A DNA stretch of 43,023 nt from positions 1-43,023 of the IMG/VR virus record IMGVR_UViG_3300030098_005123; one strand, given 5' to 3'. The stretch comes from a virus. Each line of letters opens with the position of its first letter. The stretch's first letter is position 1. Under the pieces are notes generated by a model. The model was not told where the DNA came from. It saw only the letters and a program-made list of their open reading frames with translations, and did no database searches. This document shows, one piece after another, positions 17,847 through 26,441 of this stretch. Made by a program: the position numbers and the translations under genes.

Positions 17847-18245
17847 TCAGCCCCCATCTATGGCACATCCTATCATGGAACCACCAATGATACCAGCAGG
17901 TATTGCCCACCATCTATCCTTACCACGTGAACCAAACCCTGCTAGTCCACCACCAAGCAATCCACCTGCTACTGTACCTTCAGAACAATCATTGGTGTCT
18001 ACATTCTCATAGACAGTAACATGTCTACGATATGTTCTACCCTCTGCTACATCATCATTACATGGAACTTCTAAGGTTTCATTCCATGATTTTACATAAC
18101 CAGGATCATTAGCAGTGCCAGGTACATATTCTTCTCGATACTCTGTCTTAAAACAGGTACGACTAGAAGAATATCCTGGTTGATAATCTGCTATTGCAGG
18201 AGTGCAGGAACCAAGGGCAATAAGGGTAGCAAGTGCAATTTTCAT
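17847..18245 (-). CDS. exported glycine-zipper protein
   Basis: 132 residues. The signal sequence is MKIALATLIALGSCTPAIA, with cleavage before DYQ; LGSC could alternatively act as a lipobox. The central part has the conserved-looking Cys residues at 31, 62 and 87 (RTCFKTEYREEY, LEVPCNDD). The C-terminus is a glycine zipper (TVAGGLLGGGLAGFGSRGKD, then AIPAGIIGGSMIGCAID), as in outer-membrane or periplasmic lipoproteins and membrane-inserting proteins. Its ATG overlaps the TGA of the gene before it. The export and zipper features are visible; what it does in an infected cell is unknown. Confidence 0.75.
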   Translation of the reverse strand: MKIALATLIALGSCTPAIADYQPGYSSSRTCFKTEYREEYVPGTANDPGYVKSWNETLEVPCNDDVAEGRTYRRHVTVYENVDTNDCSEGTVAGGLLGGGLAGFGSRGKDRWWAIPAGIIGGSMIGCAIDGG

Positions 18246-18433
18246 GATTTAGAAACAGTTGGTTCGGTGTAAACTAATTCGTCATTCAATAATGAACGAC
18301 ACAAATTTAGAACATCTATGAATTGATCAGTGGTTTCACATGTGACAGTCTTAGTTTCACCGTCACTACTATAAAGATAGAAGGTACGTGAAGTGGTATC
18401 AACCACACATCTAGTTAACCAAGCATCATCCAA
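18242..18433 (-). CDS. small conserved-looking cyanophage protein, unknown
   Basis: 63 residues from a TTG at 18433, chosen because GGAGG lies 9 nt upstream and the overlap with the previous gene is then only 8 nt. An in-frame ATG at 18454 or 18466 would add 7 or 11 residues but has no good ribosome site. The sequence (DDAWLTRCVVDTTSRTFYLY, SSDGETKTVTCETTDQFIDV) is compact and beta/alpha-like with two Cys. No known domain is recognised. It overlaps the next gene by ATGA and so belongs to the same transcript as the glycine-zipper protein. Confidence 0.65.
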   Translation of the reverse strand: MDDAWLTRCVVDTTSRTFYLYSSDGETKTVTCETTDQFIDVLNLCRSLLNDELVYTEPTVSKS

Positions 18434-18641
18434 GTTCTTCAGCCTCCACAACATAGAAACAATCAATATTATTTCCTGAATTAGATCTTACCTCAATATA
18501 TTTTCCATAATTAATTGAACTAACATATAGTTCCTGCCACACCCTATGAGGTGTGAGATGAACCACAATTGATTCTGGATTCACTTCTTCAGGAATTACA
18601 ATGCGGTTTCCAACTTTTAAACGTCCAGTGAGTTTCATCAT
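18426..18641 (-). CDS. stand-alone copy of the C-terminal module of the 254-aa fibre-type protein
   Basis: 71 residues that align along their whole length with residues about 148-218 of the protein at 18666-19430. Matching landmarks are GRLKVGNRIVIP against GRLRNKKEITLP, PESIVVHLTP against VESISVQLQP, and SGNNIDCFYVVEAE against GGLPIDCFYHVYAE. It is therefore an orphan domain, probably from duplication of the neighbour. It has a strong sigma70-type promoter immediately upstream, unlike the surrounding late genes. It might cap, chaperone or compete with the full-length protein; this is inference. Confidence 0.7.
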   Translation of the reverse strand: MMKLTGRLKVGNRIVIPEEVNPESIVVHLTPHRVWQELYVSSINYGKYIEVRSNSGNNIDCFYVVEAEELG

Positions 18642-18659
18642 AATCTGACAGATAAAAAC

Positions 18660-18688
18660 ATTATATCACTTTGTCTTCGTATTGACAA
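18660..18688 (-). promoter_or_regulatory. sigma70-type promoter TTGTCA-N17-TATAAT
   Basis: Minus-strand -35 TTGTCA (18688-18683), 17-nt spacer, perfect -10 TATAAT (18665-18660). The -10 begins at the stop codon of the 254-aa gene; the ATG at 18641 lies 18 nt further on, so the leader would be only about 10-12 nt. It would allow expression by unmodified host polymerase. Confidence 0.6.
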
Positions 18689-19430
18689 CCCCTTGGTACT
18701 GAGGATCATCATAGTACTTGCTATCAGGGTAATCTTGCCAACTGGCACCTTGATACTCTGTAATAAGAGCATTCACATCCTTCCTCTCTGCGTACACATG
18801 ATAGAAGCAATCGATAGGCAATCCACCATTAGACTGAAGATATATCTTCTCAGCATCCCATCTCTTTATGATGATGTCCTGATGAGCACCGATAGGTTGC
18901 AACTGCACTGAAATACTCTCTACATGCACCAAATCTTTCCAATAATTTGGTAGAGTGATTTCTTTCTTGTTCCTCAGTCTACCTCTATAGTAAACACCAA
19001 CCTCAGGGCCCTCAATACATGCGTATCTTAAACGATGTCCCTCACCCTTCGATGGATGAACCATATCAAATGGTTTAGGTCTGCCGTCTGCTGTATCAAA
19101 TCTTGCTTGAAGATCACCGATATCACCAAAATCAAAGAAAGCATTACCGCCTACCTTCAAAACATAATCAGCATCACCATTGATTAAAGCGTTACCCTCA
19201 ACATGCATTGCTCTATCAGATTTCTGATGATGACTAGGTGCTACCATAAGAGTAGCCTCTCCTTTATCAAATGCTTCTGCACCAATATGAACCAGTCCAG
19301 ATACATCTACACTACCATGTGCCAGTTCATTACCTGCACCAATAGCTTTCTGTTGACATGGTTTTTGTGCTGTGCCACCACCCACCACGAGGTCTTTTAA
19401 GATTAAAGAACTATCAATAATGTTTGACAT
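18666..19430 (-). CDS. fibre/spike-type structural protein with conserved LEGPE-like motif
   Basis: 254 residues. The N-terminal half has short beta-type repeats (VDVSGLVHIGAEAF, AMHVEGNALINGDADYVLKV). The motif HPSKGEGHRLRYACIEGPEV followed by GVYYRGRL at about 125-151 is a signature of C-terminal regions of many marine-phage fibre and structural proteins. The remaining 100 residues form a compact beta module duplicated in the next gene. It lies directly downstream of the spike-like gene at 19436, on the same strand as the hub genes, so a tail-tip or short-fibre component is likely. Confidence 0.75.
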   Translation of the reverse strand: MSNIIDSSLILKDLVVGGGTAQKPCQQKAIGAGNELAHGSVDVSGLVHIGAEAFDKGEATLMVAPSHHQKSDRAMHVEGNALINGDADYVLKVGGNAFFDFGDIGDLQARFDTADGRPKPFDMVHPSKGEGHRLRYACIEGPEVGVYYRGRLRNKKEITLPNYWKDLVHVESISVQLQPIGAHQDIIIKRWDAEKIYLQSNGGLPIDCFYHVYAERKDVNALITEYQGASWQDYPDSKYYDDPQYQGVVNTKTK

Positions 19431-19435
19431 GGTTT

Positions 19436-20164
19436 TTAAGTTGGAATTGCTTCACCGTAAGATTTGCCTGTTTTAAAATTATAATTTTCGGATTGAGGAC
19501 CACCTTCATAAGGTTGATCAACTTTAGCTGGTATTTGTTGTGGTTTATCTAAAAGTTCTGGTTGAATAGCATTCTTGCCTCTGGTACTATTCGACATCAT
19601 CTTAGTGATACCTCCAAGTAATTCTAATTTTTGATTACCCAAACATCTTAGCATATTATTGCAAGAAATGGTAGTCTGTTCATTACTATGAAGAAAAGCA
19701 TACTTAGATATGACACTGAAAGCACCGTTAGTTTTGACAGTAAAGTTACCACCCTCATTATCTTTATCACCAATCTCAAAGTTTATATTCCTTGCTCTGA
19801 TGTTAAGATCTCCATTCTGACAATCAATATTTAGATTACCATTTTCTATCTGAATAGCAAACGTATTGTTACCTCTGCTTCTTAATCCATCTACAAATGG
19901 TCCTGGTCTTGATGGTTCTCTCTCCATATCCTGACCCAACTTAAGAGTCATCCCACCAGGAGATTCAATCATAGTGCGTCCTTTTCTTGCACCATCCTTG
20001 TCCATAGTAATGCGATGACGAGGATCAGACCCACTCATCAACTGCCATGCATGTTTTACTTTGTCAGCAGAAAGATTACCTGATGATAGAACTCCATCAG
20101 GTGTTTGTTTTGCCCACGCCCATCTAGTGCTCTTGGATGGATCTCCCTCTACTGATTTACCCAT
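19436..20164 (-). CDS. baseplate spike-like protein (beta-helix)
   Basis: 242 residues. The middle (IQIENGNLNIDCQNGDLNIR, ARNINFEIGD, FTVKTNGAFSVISK) is a run of alternating Asn/Asp and aliphatic residues, as in the triple-stranded beta-helix of T4 gp5C and VgrG spikes. The N-terminus (WAWAKQTPDGVLSSG, RHRITMDKDGARKGRTMIES) matches the linker seen before such helices. Its ATG overlaps the stop of the gp5-like gene by one base (TAATG), so hub and spike are made together. In T4 the spike is the C-terminal part of gp5; here it seems to be a separate chain. That division is inferred. Confidence 0.72.
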   Translation of the reverse strand: MGKSVEGDPSKSTRWAWAKQTPDGVLSSGNLSADKVKHAWQLMSGSDPRHRITMDKDGARKGRTMIESPGGMTLKLGQDMEREPSRPGPFVDGLRSRGNNTFAIQIENGNLNIDCQNGDLNIRARNINFEIGDKDNEGGNFTVKTNGAFSVISKYAFLHSNEQTTISCNNMLRCLGNQKLELLGGITKMMSNSTRGKNAIQPELLDKPQQIPAKVDQPYEGGPQSENYNFKTGKSYGEAIPT

Positions 20165-23100
20165 TAACTCTCCTGAATAAAGATATTCTTACCAACACAA
20201 TCAATAACCTCAACAATTTTAGCAGGTAATAATGTAGGATCATCTGGGACAGGAACCACTTTCAATGTGACTTCAAGATCTGCACCAGCACCCGTGTCGC
20301 TATTTATTGTGATGATGGGATAATCTAAGAATGGACCTGGAAGTGGTGCATCTATGCCTATCACACCACCATTAGGAGTCAACTTAAGGGGTAGTTCTTC
20401 ACCATTAAAGAAACATGTATCACCAGGATTGTATCCTCCTCCAGTAGAATTAATAATTATCTCATCAACCTCTAAGGTAGTAGGATATGTTGTAGTTGGT
20501 GGAGTCTCAACTACAGGATCGGGGGTAGTAATCTCAGCACCACAAGGGACAATGTAACCTATTGTATTAGTAGGTCTGAATACTTTTTGTACTTCATCCA
20601 CAAACTCTCTAGCCCATTCACAATAAAATTCTTCTTTAGTTAACAAACCAAACTTATCAAAATTTATCTTGGCAGAGAGTAGAATATCTCTCTTCAGACA
20701 TGCGAATGCATTGGGTTCTGGAACTTCATTTAAATTATTCTTGTACTTTTGATATTCTTCTTCCGTAATGGGATCTATCTTCTTTCTTCTTGTCTGTGTG
20801 ACGGAAGGAAGAGTAAGAGCTTCAACTTTAAAACTACAAGTATTTCCCTGTATGTTAAAGAACTTTCCTACAGATGATCTAATTACTATGTCATCAAAAT
20901 AAACAGGTTGTATTCTATTTGGTGGAAGATCTTCCATCTCAATAGTATTGTCACCATTGTTTCTCAAACGTTCAACACCTTGAACACTGTTAAATGTCAC
21001 AGTATAAACCTTTCCATACTCAACCTGTCTGGTAACACTCTGATTAATATCTACTCCATCCCCATATTCTTTTCCAAGATTAATATTCAAACCCTCTATC
21101 CTGACGCTATCAGCATAAAGTGATGCAGTTTTAACATTGAAAGTAACTCCTCCTGGCACTGGTTTACCAGAAGTTGATTGTTTAATTTCAACGTCTTCAC
21201 TCTCACAACTCAATCCTTTTCTTACATCCTTTAGATGATGTAAATATGCTTGTATCCAATACTCAAGACCCTCCTTATCCATATATTTTCTTCCATCTTG
21301 ATAAGAATATCCCAATTTTTTCTCACCAAAACTCTTATAAATTAAACCTATCTCTCTAGCAAGAGTGTGTTTCTCAGTGCCAGGGATGTGACCTAAACCC
21401 TCATCAAATTCTTTATTGCCATCTAATCTAGGTCTAAACCATCTTACTGGTTGATAGTTTGCATCTTTAGTCTCAGTGATAGGAGGATTACATGGAAGAG
21501 GTGTCTTCACTACCTCAAATCCCTCTGAATTAGTTGCTAGACCATTACCCACCACCTCAGCAGTGTCATCATCAAAAGTACAAACAGTTATATTCAATTC
21601 ATATAATCTACCCTGATAATCTCTCATCCATTTGGTAACAGTCTCACCATCAACAAAGTCTTGAGTACCAGTAACATATCTAATCTCATTTAACTTCCAC
21701 CACTTAGTTTTATTTTGATCAATACCCACAGCCCAAGGATATCCTGAGGAAGTTTCATAAACTTCCATTACATAATCAAATACAAAATATCTATAGTTAC
21801 CTCTAGTTAAATCATATGGATCTTCTATTTGTGCTGCAGTTAAAGGTTCGTGATGATTATACACACCTCTGAATGTGTAGATAGTGCCAACTTCAAGATC
21901 TGCATTCCAAGGATCTAGAGTGCTGAAATTATCTACTCTAGGTGGTATCTTATCCCATCTATACTTACATTCTTCTGGATTAATCTCACCTGATCTAATC
22001 TTTGCCTGACGAGTAGCATATTCAGGGGTGACAATCTTCATGTCTGATAGAACTTTTGCTCTAGTGTCACCTACCCGAAGTCTCTCTTGCCAATATCTAA
22101 AACCACGAGCATCAGGTTCTCTACAGAATAAAAAATGATATTGTTGTCTCACCCATTCTTTATCATTAGCAGTCGGATCAACCCCCTCTCTACCAAGTCT
22201 TGACAACTCTACGGTCCCTTTCTTAGCTCTTATTACTCTATCACTATAATCTTTTAATATATTTGGTGGTTGATAGTCAAGATTAAAAGGATTACCTGTT
22301 TGAACTTCAAGGAGATTACTAATCTTTCTATCGTTAACTGCATCACGAATACTAAGAATAGGTCCAGCACCCTCAACTGATCCATCTGTTACCTTTTGGA
22401 ATCCTTTAAAACCTTTTCTTAAATTAACTTGAACTGATTTAATTTTTCCTTTTCTCTTACTAGCAGAATCAAATACAGGATCTCCGTTAGTTGTTATGGC
22501 ACTAACAGGTAACTGACATGTAGATCCAACAGGAAGATAAATGGTAGCACCAGGAGGAACTTTAACACCCCTCTTAGGTTTGAATGGCAAGAACCTACCT
22601 TCTTTATCTTTAACAACTGTGTTATTAGCATCAGCAAACTTGACACCATTACCACCAACACTACCATCAGGACTTGACAAGTAATTAGAACCAGATTCTA
22701 CAACCACAATCCTAATAACACCTGATGAACCAGTTCTCTCAACCAGATCCTCATCTATCTCTGCTCTCAACACTGCACCAAAACCAACACCAGTCCTACT
22801 AATCACAGCACAGTATGGTGGTGTATTGTATCCTTGTCCTTGTCTTGTTACATCTACTGCTAAAAGATTTCCATTAGGCCCTATCACAGCATTGGCAGTA
22901 GCACCCTTTCCTCCACCACCCCATATCTCTATGATAGGAGGTCCACTTGCAATGGGTCCAGTCTCACATGAACTACCAGAAAATCTTTGTCCTTGTATTT
23001 GATACTCGAATGCATCCTTAACAAACTCTCTACCACCAGGAAAAATAGTTTCTGCTGCAGACAAAGCAGCATCAAAAGTATCTCCCCCTGCCAACATAGT

Positions 23101-24768
23101 CTTGGTGGATTCAATGATAGACTCTCCAGTACCGCTAGGGAACTTGGCAAAACTTGTTAGGTTCTTTGCTTTACTTAAAGCATCTGTGATACCACCAAGA
23201 CCACCTAGATCTAATATATTAGTATTATCGAGATCAATAGCAGTGCTAAAGAGAGAATTCATGTCAGTAAAATTACTGATACCCGATGCCAACTGCGAAA
23301 GTCCAGTGCTATCTGCTGCAAACTTCTCTAAAACATTACCCATCTTCTCCATTTGTGGAGGTAAGGCCATACCACCACTCAAAGCACTCAATTCTTTTCC
23401 TTCAGGACAAGGGAGTGGCATCTCACCAGGATATACTTTCTTGAATGATGTACTAAATTTTTGAATTCCATCTAGTCCAATACTTATACCACCTAAAGAG
23501 TTTAATCCTTCCGAAAGAATAGAGTTAAGTCCACCACCACCCAACAAAGCCTTGGCAGCACCCATGCCCATCTTGGCAAAGGATCCTGCCTTGTCTGCTG
23601 AAGAAAGTATGCTATTAACATCTGTCATTATACCATTCATCTTTGAGTCAATACTACCCAAAGACTTACCTAACAATGCTCCAGTATAATTTTCTACAAC
23701 ACAAGGTGGTTGACTTACAAGTTTCCCTTTCGTTTCTTTAACAAAATTACTGGCATCCAAAGGAAGACCAGCAATAATTTCAGCAAATGTTCCAATAAGT
23801 TTAGTGGCTGCTTCATCATTAGCATCATCAGCCTTCAACATCTGACTCAGTGGAGCAACACTATTGAATTTAGAGGCAGATTCTGCCATCTTCTCTAGAG
23901 TTGCACCCATTGCATTTGTCTGCAAGAATTTTTGTGCAGTGGCAATAATGGATGCCAATCTCTTCTCCTCTCCCTCTATATTACCTATCTTAAGATCAGA
24001 CTTATTAACATAGATACCATTTACCTTTTCAGTTATTGTAGTTACCTTTGATAACCTCTGTGTTGCTTGACTAATTACGTCTTGATAGTCCACACACTCA
24101 GAGTTATCTGCCATCTGCATGTTACCAGTGGCATCTAGATTTTCTTTAACAAAAGTTTCTGCTTGATTTAATATCTCTACAACATCCCCTTGCTCTGTTC
24201 TAAGAGTTTCATCAGTAATACTAGTATCAGTCTTTACATCACCTTCTCCTGCTTGTTGATCAGCATCTCCAACACCCCGTGTCTCTACTGTATCAATCTT
24301 TTTAATATTAGTAAGAGGTTCTGGTTTTTCAGTGGTGTAACCAGAGAAAGGTTCATACCTAGTATCAGGTATTGCTTTTCTAAAATCTTCTTGTGTTGAC
24401 TTATCAAACAGACCTATGATGACTGGTTGTTGACCATCAGAACCATCTAAAAAGAAACCAAACACCCACTCACCACCAGTGAGAGCAAGTGACTCAGAGA
24501 AACCACCTGAACCACCGCCAGCACTGGTAGGCATCAAACAATATGCCCAAGGCAAATCATCATTAGGTAAATCTTCCTTTGAATAGGTGTGATAATTAAG
24601 AATTGATACCTTAACTCTTCTTCTAAATCCTGGTAAATCCTTATCACTATCAACAGGCAAATCAGGAAAATTGGCTGCCCAAGTTTTAGATTCACATACC
24701 TGTCCTAACCACCAGGAGAATCCATCCTTACCTATATTATGACTTTTTAATAGCGACTCGTCAATCAT
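20164..24768 (-). CDS. 5: baseplate hub protein, gp5-like, with DUF4214-type inserts
   Basis: 1534 residues, far longer than T4 gp5 (575). The N-terminus is an OB-fold of the gp5/VgrG kind, about 15-125 (FSWWLGQVCESK, RRRVKVSILNYHTY, GGEWVFGFFLDGSDGQQPVI). Near 875-910 lies a DUF4214-type segment (YHFLFCREPDARGFRYWQER) and near 1150-1180 a second, weaker one (DKEGLEYWIQAYLHHL). Two GxGY-Asn-Pro beta segments occur (TRQGQGYNTPPYCAV and, near the C-terminus, STGGGYNPGDTCFF). I see no lysozyme domain. It starts in an ATGA overlap with the His-rich gene. Expected to form the central hub below the gp27-like ring. Confidence 0.82.
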   Translation of the reverse strand: MIDESLLKSHNIGKDGFSWWLGQVCESKTWAANFPDLPVDSDKDLPGFRRRVKVSILNYHTYSKEDLPNDDLPWAYCLMPTSAGGGSGGFSESLALTGGEWVFGFFLDGSDGQQPVIIGLFDKSTQEDFRKAIPDTRYEPFSGYTTEKPEPLTNIKKIDTVETRGVGDADQQAGEGDVKTDTSITDETLRTEQGDVVEILNQAETFVKENLDATGNMQMADNSECVDYQDVISQATQRLSKVTTITEKVNGIYVNKSDLKIGNIEGEEKRLASIIATAQKFLQTNAMGATLEKMAESASKFNSVAPLSQMLKADDANDEAATKLIGTFAEIIAGLPLDASNFVKETKGKLVSQPPCVVENYTGALLGKSLGSIDSKMNGIMTDVNSILSSADKAGSFAKMGMGAAKALLGGGGLNSILSEGLNSLGGISIGLDGIQKFSTSFKKVYPGEMPLPCPEGKELSALSGGMALPPQMEKMGNVLEKFAADSTGLSQLASGISNFTDMNSLFSTAIDLDNTNILDLGGLGGITDALSKAKNLTSFAKFPSGTGESIIESTKTMLAGGDTFDAALSAAETIFPGGREFVKDAFEYQIQGQRFSGSSCETGPIASGPPIIEIWGGGGKGATANAVIGPNGNLLAVDVTRQGQGYNTPPYCAVISRTGVGFGAVLRAEIDEDLVERTGSSGVIRIVVVESGSNYLSSPDGSVGGNGVKFADANNTVVKDKEGRFLPFKPKRGVKVPPGATIYLPVGSTCQLPVSAITTNGDPVFDSASKRKGKIKSVQVNLRKGFKGFQKVTDGSVEGAGPILSIRDAVNDRKISNLLEVQTGNPFNLDYQPPNILKDYSDRVIRAKKGTVELSRLGREGVDPTANDKEWVRQQYHFLFCREPDARGFRYWQERLRVGDTRAKVLSDMKIVTPEYATRQAKIRSGEINPEECKYRWDKIPPRVDNFSTLDPWNADLEVGTIYTFRGVYNHHEPLTAAQIEDPYDLTRGNYRYFVFDYVMEVYETSSGYPWAVGIDQNKTKWWKLNEIRYVTGTQDFVDGETVTKWMRDYQGRLYELNITVCTFDDDTAEVVGNGLATNSEGFEVVKTPLPCNPPITETKDANYQPVRWFRPRLDGNKEFDEGLGHIPGTEKHTLAREIGLIYKSFGEKKLGYSYQDGRKYMDKEGLEYWIQAYLHHLKDVRKGLSCESEDVEIKQSTSGKPVPGGVTFNVKTASLYADSVRIEGLNINLGKEYGDGVDINQSVTRQVEYGKVYTVTFNSVQGVERLRNNGDNTIEMEDLPPNRIQPVYFDDIVIRSSVGKFFNIQGNTCSFKVEALTLPSVTQTRRKKIDPITEEEYQKYKNNLNEVPEPNAFACLKRDILLSAKINFDKFGLLTKEEFYCEWAREFVDEVQKVFRPTNTIGYIVPCGAEITTPDPVVETPPTTTYPTTLEVDEIIINSTGGGYNPGDTCFFNGEELPLKLTPNGGVIGIDAPLPGPFLDYPIITINSDTGAGADLEVTLKVVPVPDDPTLLPAKIVEVIDCVGKNIFIQES

Positions 24769-25034
24769 TCGTCGTAAACTCTACACTCCTGTGCGTCTGG
24801 GTGGTTGTCACAATAAACTTCAAGATGCTTATCCTCATGACGGGTATGCCAATCATTTATCTTAGCATTACCAAGATTTTCTTCGTTCTCATCATGATCA
24901 TGAAATGCATCGTTATGCATCTTTAAATCTTCTTTCGTATACTCATGCATACCATGATTGATATGCTCTTTACCATCTTTAGGATCGAGATAAACTTCAT
25001 GATTTAAATCATGGTCTGGTACTTTGGTTGACAT
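24765..25034 (-). CDS. acidic, histidine-rich 89-aa protein in the hub operon
   Basis: 89 residues with about a dozen His and many Asp/Glu (EVYLDPKDGKEHINHGMHEY, HNDAFHDHDENEEN, WHTRHEDKHLEVYC), plus two Cys near the C-terminus (YCDNHPDAQEC). No signal peptide or membrane segment. AGGAG lies about 12 nt before the ATG. It sits between gp27-like and gp5-like genes and overlaps gp5 by ATGA. The composition suggests metal binding, for instance of iron or zinc in the hub or spike tip, but no known motif is matched and the role is unknown. Confidence 0.72.
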   Translation of the reverse strand: MSTKVPDHDLNHEVYLDPKDGKEHINHGMHEYTKEDLKMHNDAFHDHDENEENLGNAKINDWHTRHEDKHLEVYCDNHPDAQECRVYDE

Positions 25035-25056
25035 AGTTAAATTGCTCCTACTTTAT

Positions 25057-26439
25057 TTAAGCCCCTTTCTTTCCAAAGGAATCACGAATAAGGTTCAAAG
25101 AAGTGCTGGCTTTTCCTCCAGCAACCTTATGACATAGACTAGCAATCAAATATAGACCACTAGTCTCCTTACTCACATCCTTTTTAGCAGAAATATCAGG
25201 AAACTCACAGTATATTGTATCACCAGCCTTCAAAGAAAAGTCACCTTCTATCAGGACATCAACACTCACAGAGAATATCTGATTGTATCTAGTGACTGAC
25301 TGAGACATCCTTTCCCTCACCTTATCATTTAAGTTCTCTCTATCCTTCTTCCAATTCTCTACTTGTTCCTGTGCATCCTTTCCAACAGGTAATGTTCCCA
25401 TGTCAAGTATGGCACTCATACCTCTGGTAGATCCTGCTCTAAATTCTTTTGCAACAAATGCTATATCTTTACCAGCACTCTTTACTTTACCTACTTGATC
25501 ATCTTCCATCGAAAAGTCTTTACTCTTTACTGTAAAGTCATATGGATTAAAAAATGTAGTGGTGTTATTATACGCACCAATAGCAAGTTTCTCTTGCACA
25601 TCAATGTTCTTATTGATTTTGAATTGCTTTATTGTTCTATATCCTCTCTTAATATTTTTCGTACCTGTATATTGAAACTTCTTAGTTCTCTTTTTGTCTG
25701 CACTGCCACCACCTTTTGTTGGTCCAATCAATGACTCAACTGATTTAAATTTAAATCCTTCCTTATTCTCAAAGAAAAAGAAACCAGCAGTCTTACCATA
25801 AGCACCATCAGAGGGGATACCTTTAGTCATCAACCAAGTTACGGTGTAGAATGGTTTATTATCATTACCTATAAAGTTATAACTGTTAGCAGTCTCCTCA
25901 ATGTCAAGATTTTTATCAGTCTTCAATCTATTCTTTAATATTTTTTGAACTGACTCTGATATCTTACCACTATACCTACCAGGCACTCTGGTCTGTTCAT
26001 TACTAAAAAATTCCTTAGTACATAAATCAAGTTGAACCAATGTCTTAGACATACTCTCATCAGTATATCCTTCTGTTACTCTATTGACATACAATCCATC
26101 TCCACTTGACGCACCCTCCAATTTAATTTGATTACCTTCAGTGTCCAACATATTAAGATCAATATTTTCACCACCTCGTATAGGTAATCCATCTAGCACA
26201 TTCTTCAACTCCTCATCAACAGGGACAGAAGATCCAGTGTCTGCTATGATTATTCTCCCCGTAATGTTATTAGATAAAATACTTTCAAAATATTTTAATT
26301 CAACTAGACCACCCTTGAGATCTACACCTCTTCCTGTCTTCTGATTCTTTGCAGTAAGTTTTTTAATCTCTGCTTTCTCAGCACCTCTGCCAAGATACTT
26401 GTCATTTACTAATACGTCTTGATAATCTCTTATTGCCAT
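25057..26439 (-). CDS. 27: baseplate hub protein, gp27-like
   Basis: 460 residues. It begins MAIRDYQDVLVNDKYLGRGA; the first 130 residues contain LVELKYFESILSNNITGRII and IADTGSSVPVD, the beta-barrel entry seen in gp27/gpD-type hub proteins. The C-terminus has LIEGDFSLKAGDTIYCEFPD and GLYLIASLCHKVAGGKASTS with LNLIRDSFG, a hallmark ending of these proteins in cyanophages. Position between the tape-measure-like genes and gp5 matches T4, where gp27 and gp5 form the hub. The assignment rests on context and motifs. Expected to make the trimeric ring linking the tail tube to the spike. Confidence 0.75.
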   Translation of the reverse strand: MAIRDYQDVLVNDKYLGRGAEKAEIKKLTAKNQKTGRGVDLKGGLVELKYFESILSNNITGRIIIADTGSSVPVDEELKNVLDGLPIRGGENIDLNMLDTEGNQIKLEGASSGDGLYVNRVTEGYTDESMSKTLVQLDLCTKEFFSNEQTRVPGRYSGKISESVQKILKNRLKTDKNLDIEETANSYNFIGNDNKPFYTVTWLMTKGIPSDGAYGKTAGFFFFENKEGFKFKSVESLIGPTKGGGSADKKRTKKFQYTGTKNIKRGYRTIKQFKINKNIDVQEKLAIGAYNNTTTFFNPYDFTVKSKDFSMEDDQVGKVKSAGKDIAFVAKEFRAGSTRGMSAILDMGTLPVGKDAQEQVENWKKDRENLNDKVRERMSQSVTRYNQIFSVSVDVLIEGDFSLKAGDTIYCEFPDISAKKDVSKETSGLYLIASLCHKVAGGKASTSLNLIRDSFGKKGA

Positions 26440-26441
26440 GT

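Noticed and set aside
23102-23464. 120-aa open frame on the plus strand
   Set aside because: Antisense to the gp5-like gene, whose domains and coupling are clear; Pro/Ser/Leu-rich shadow.
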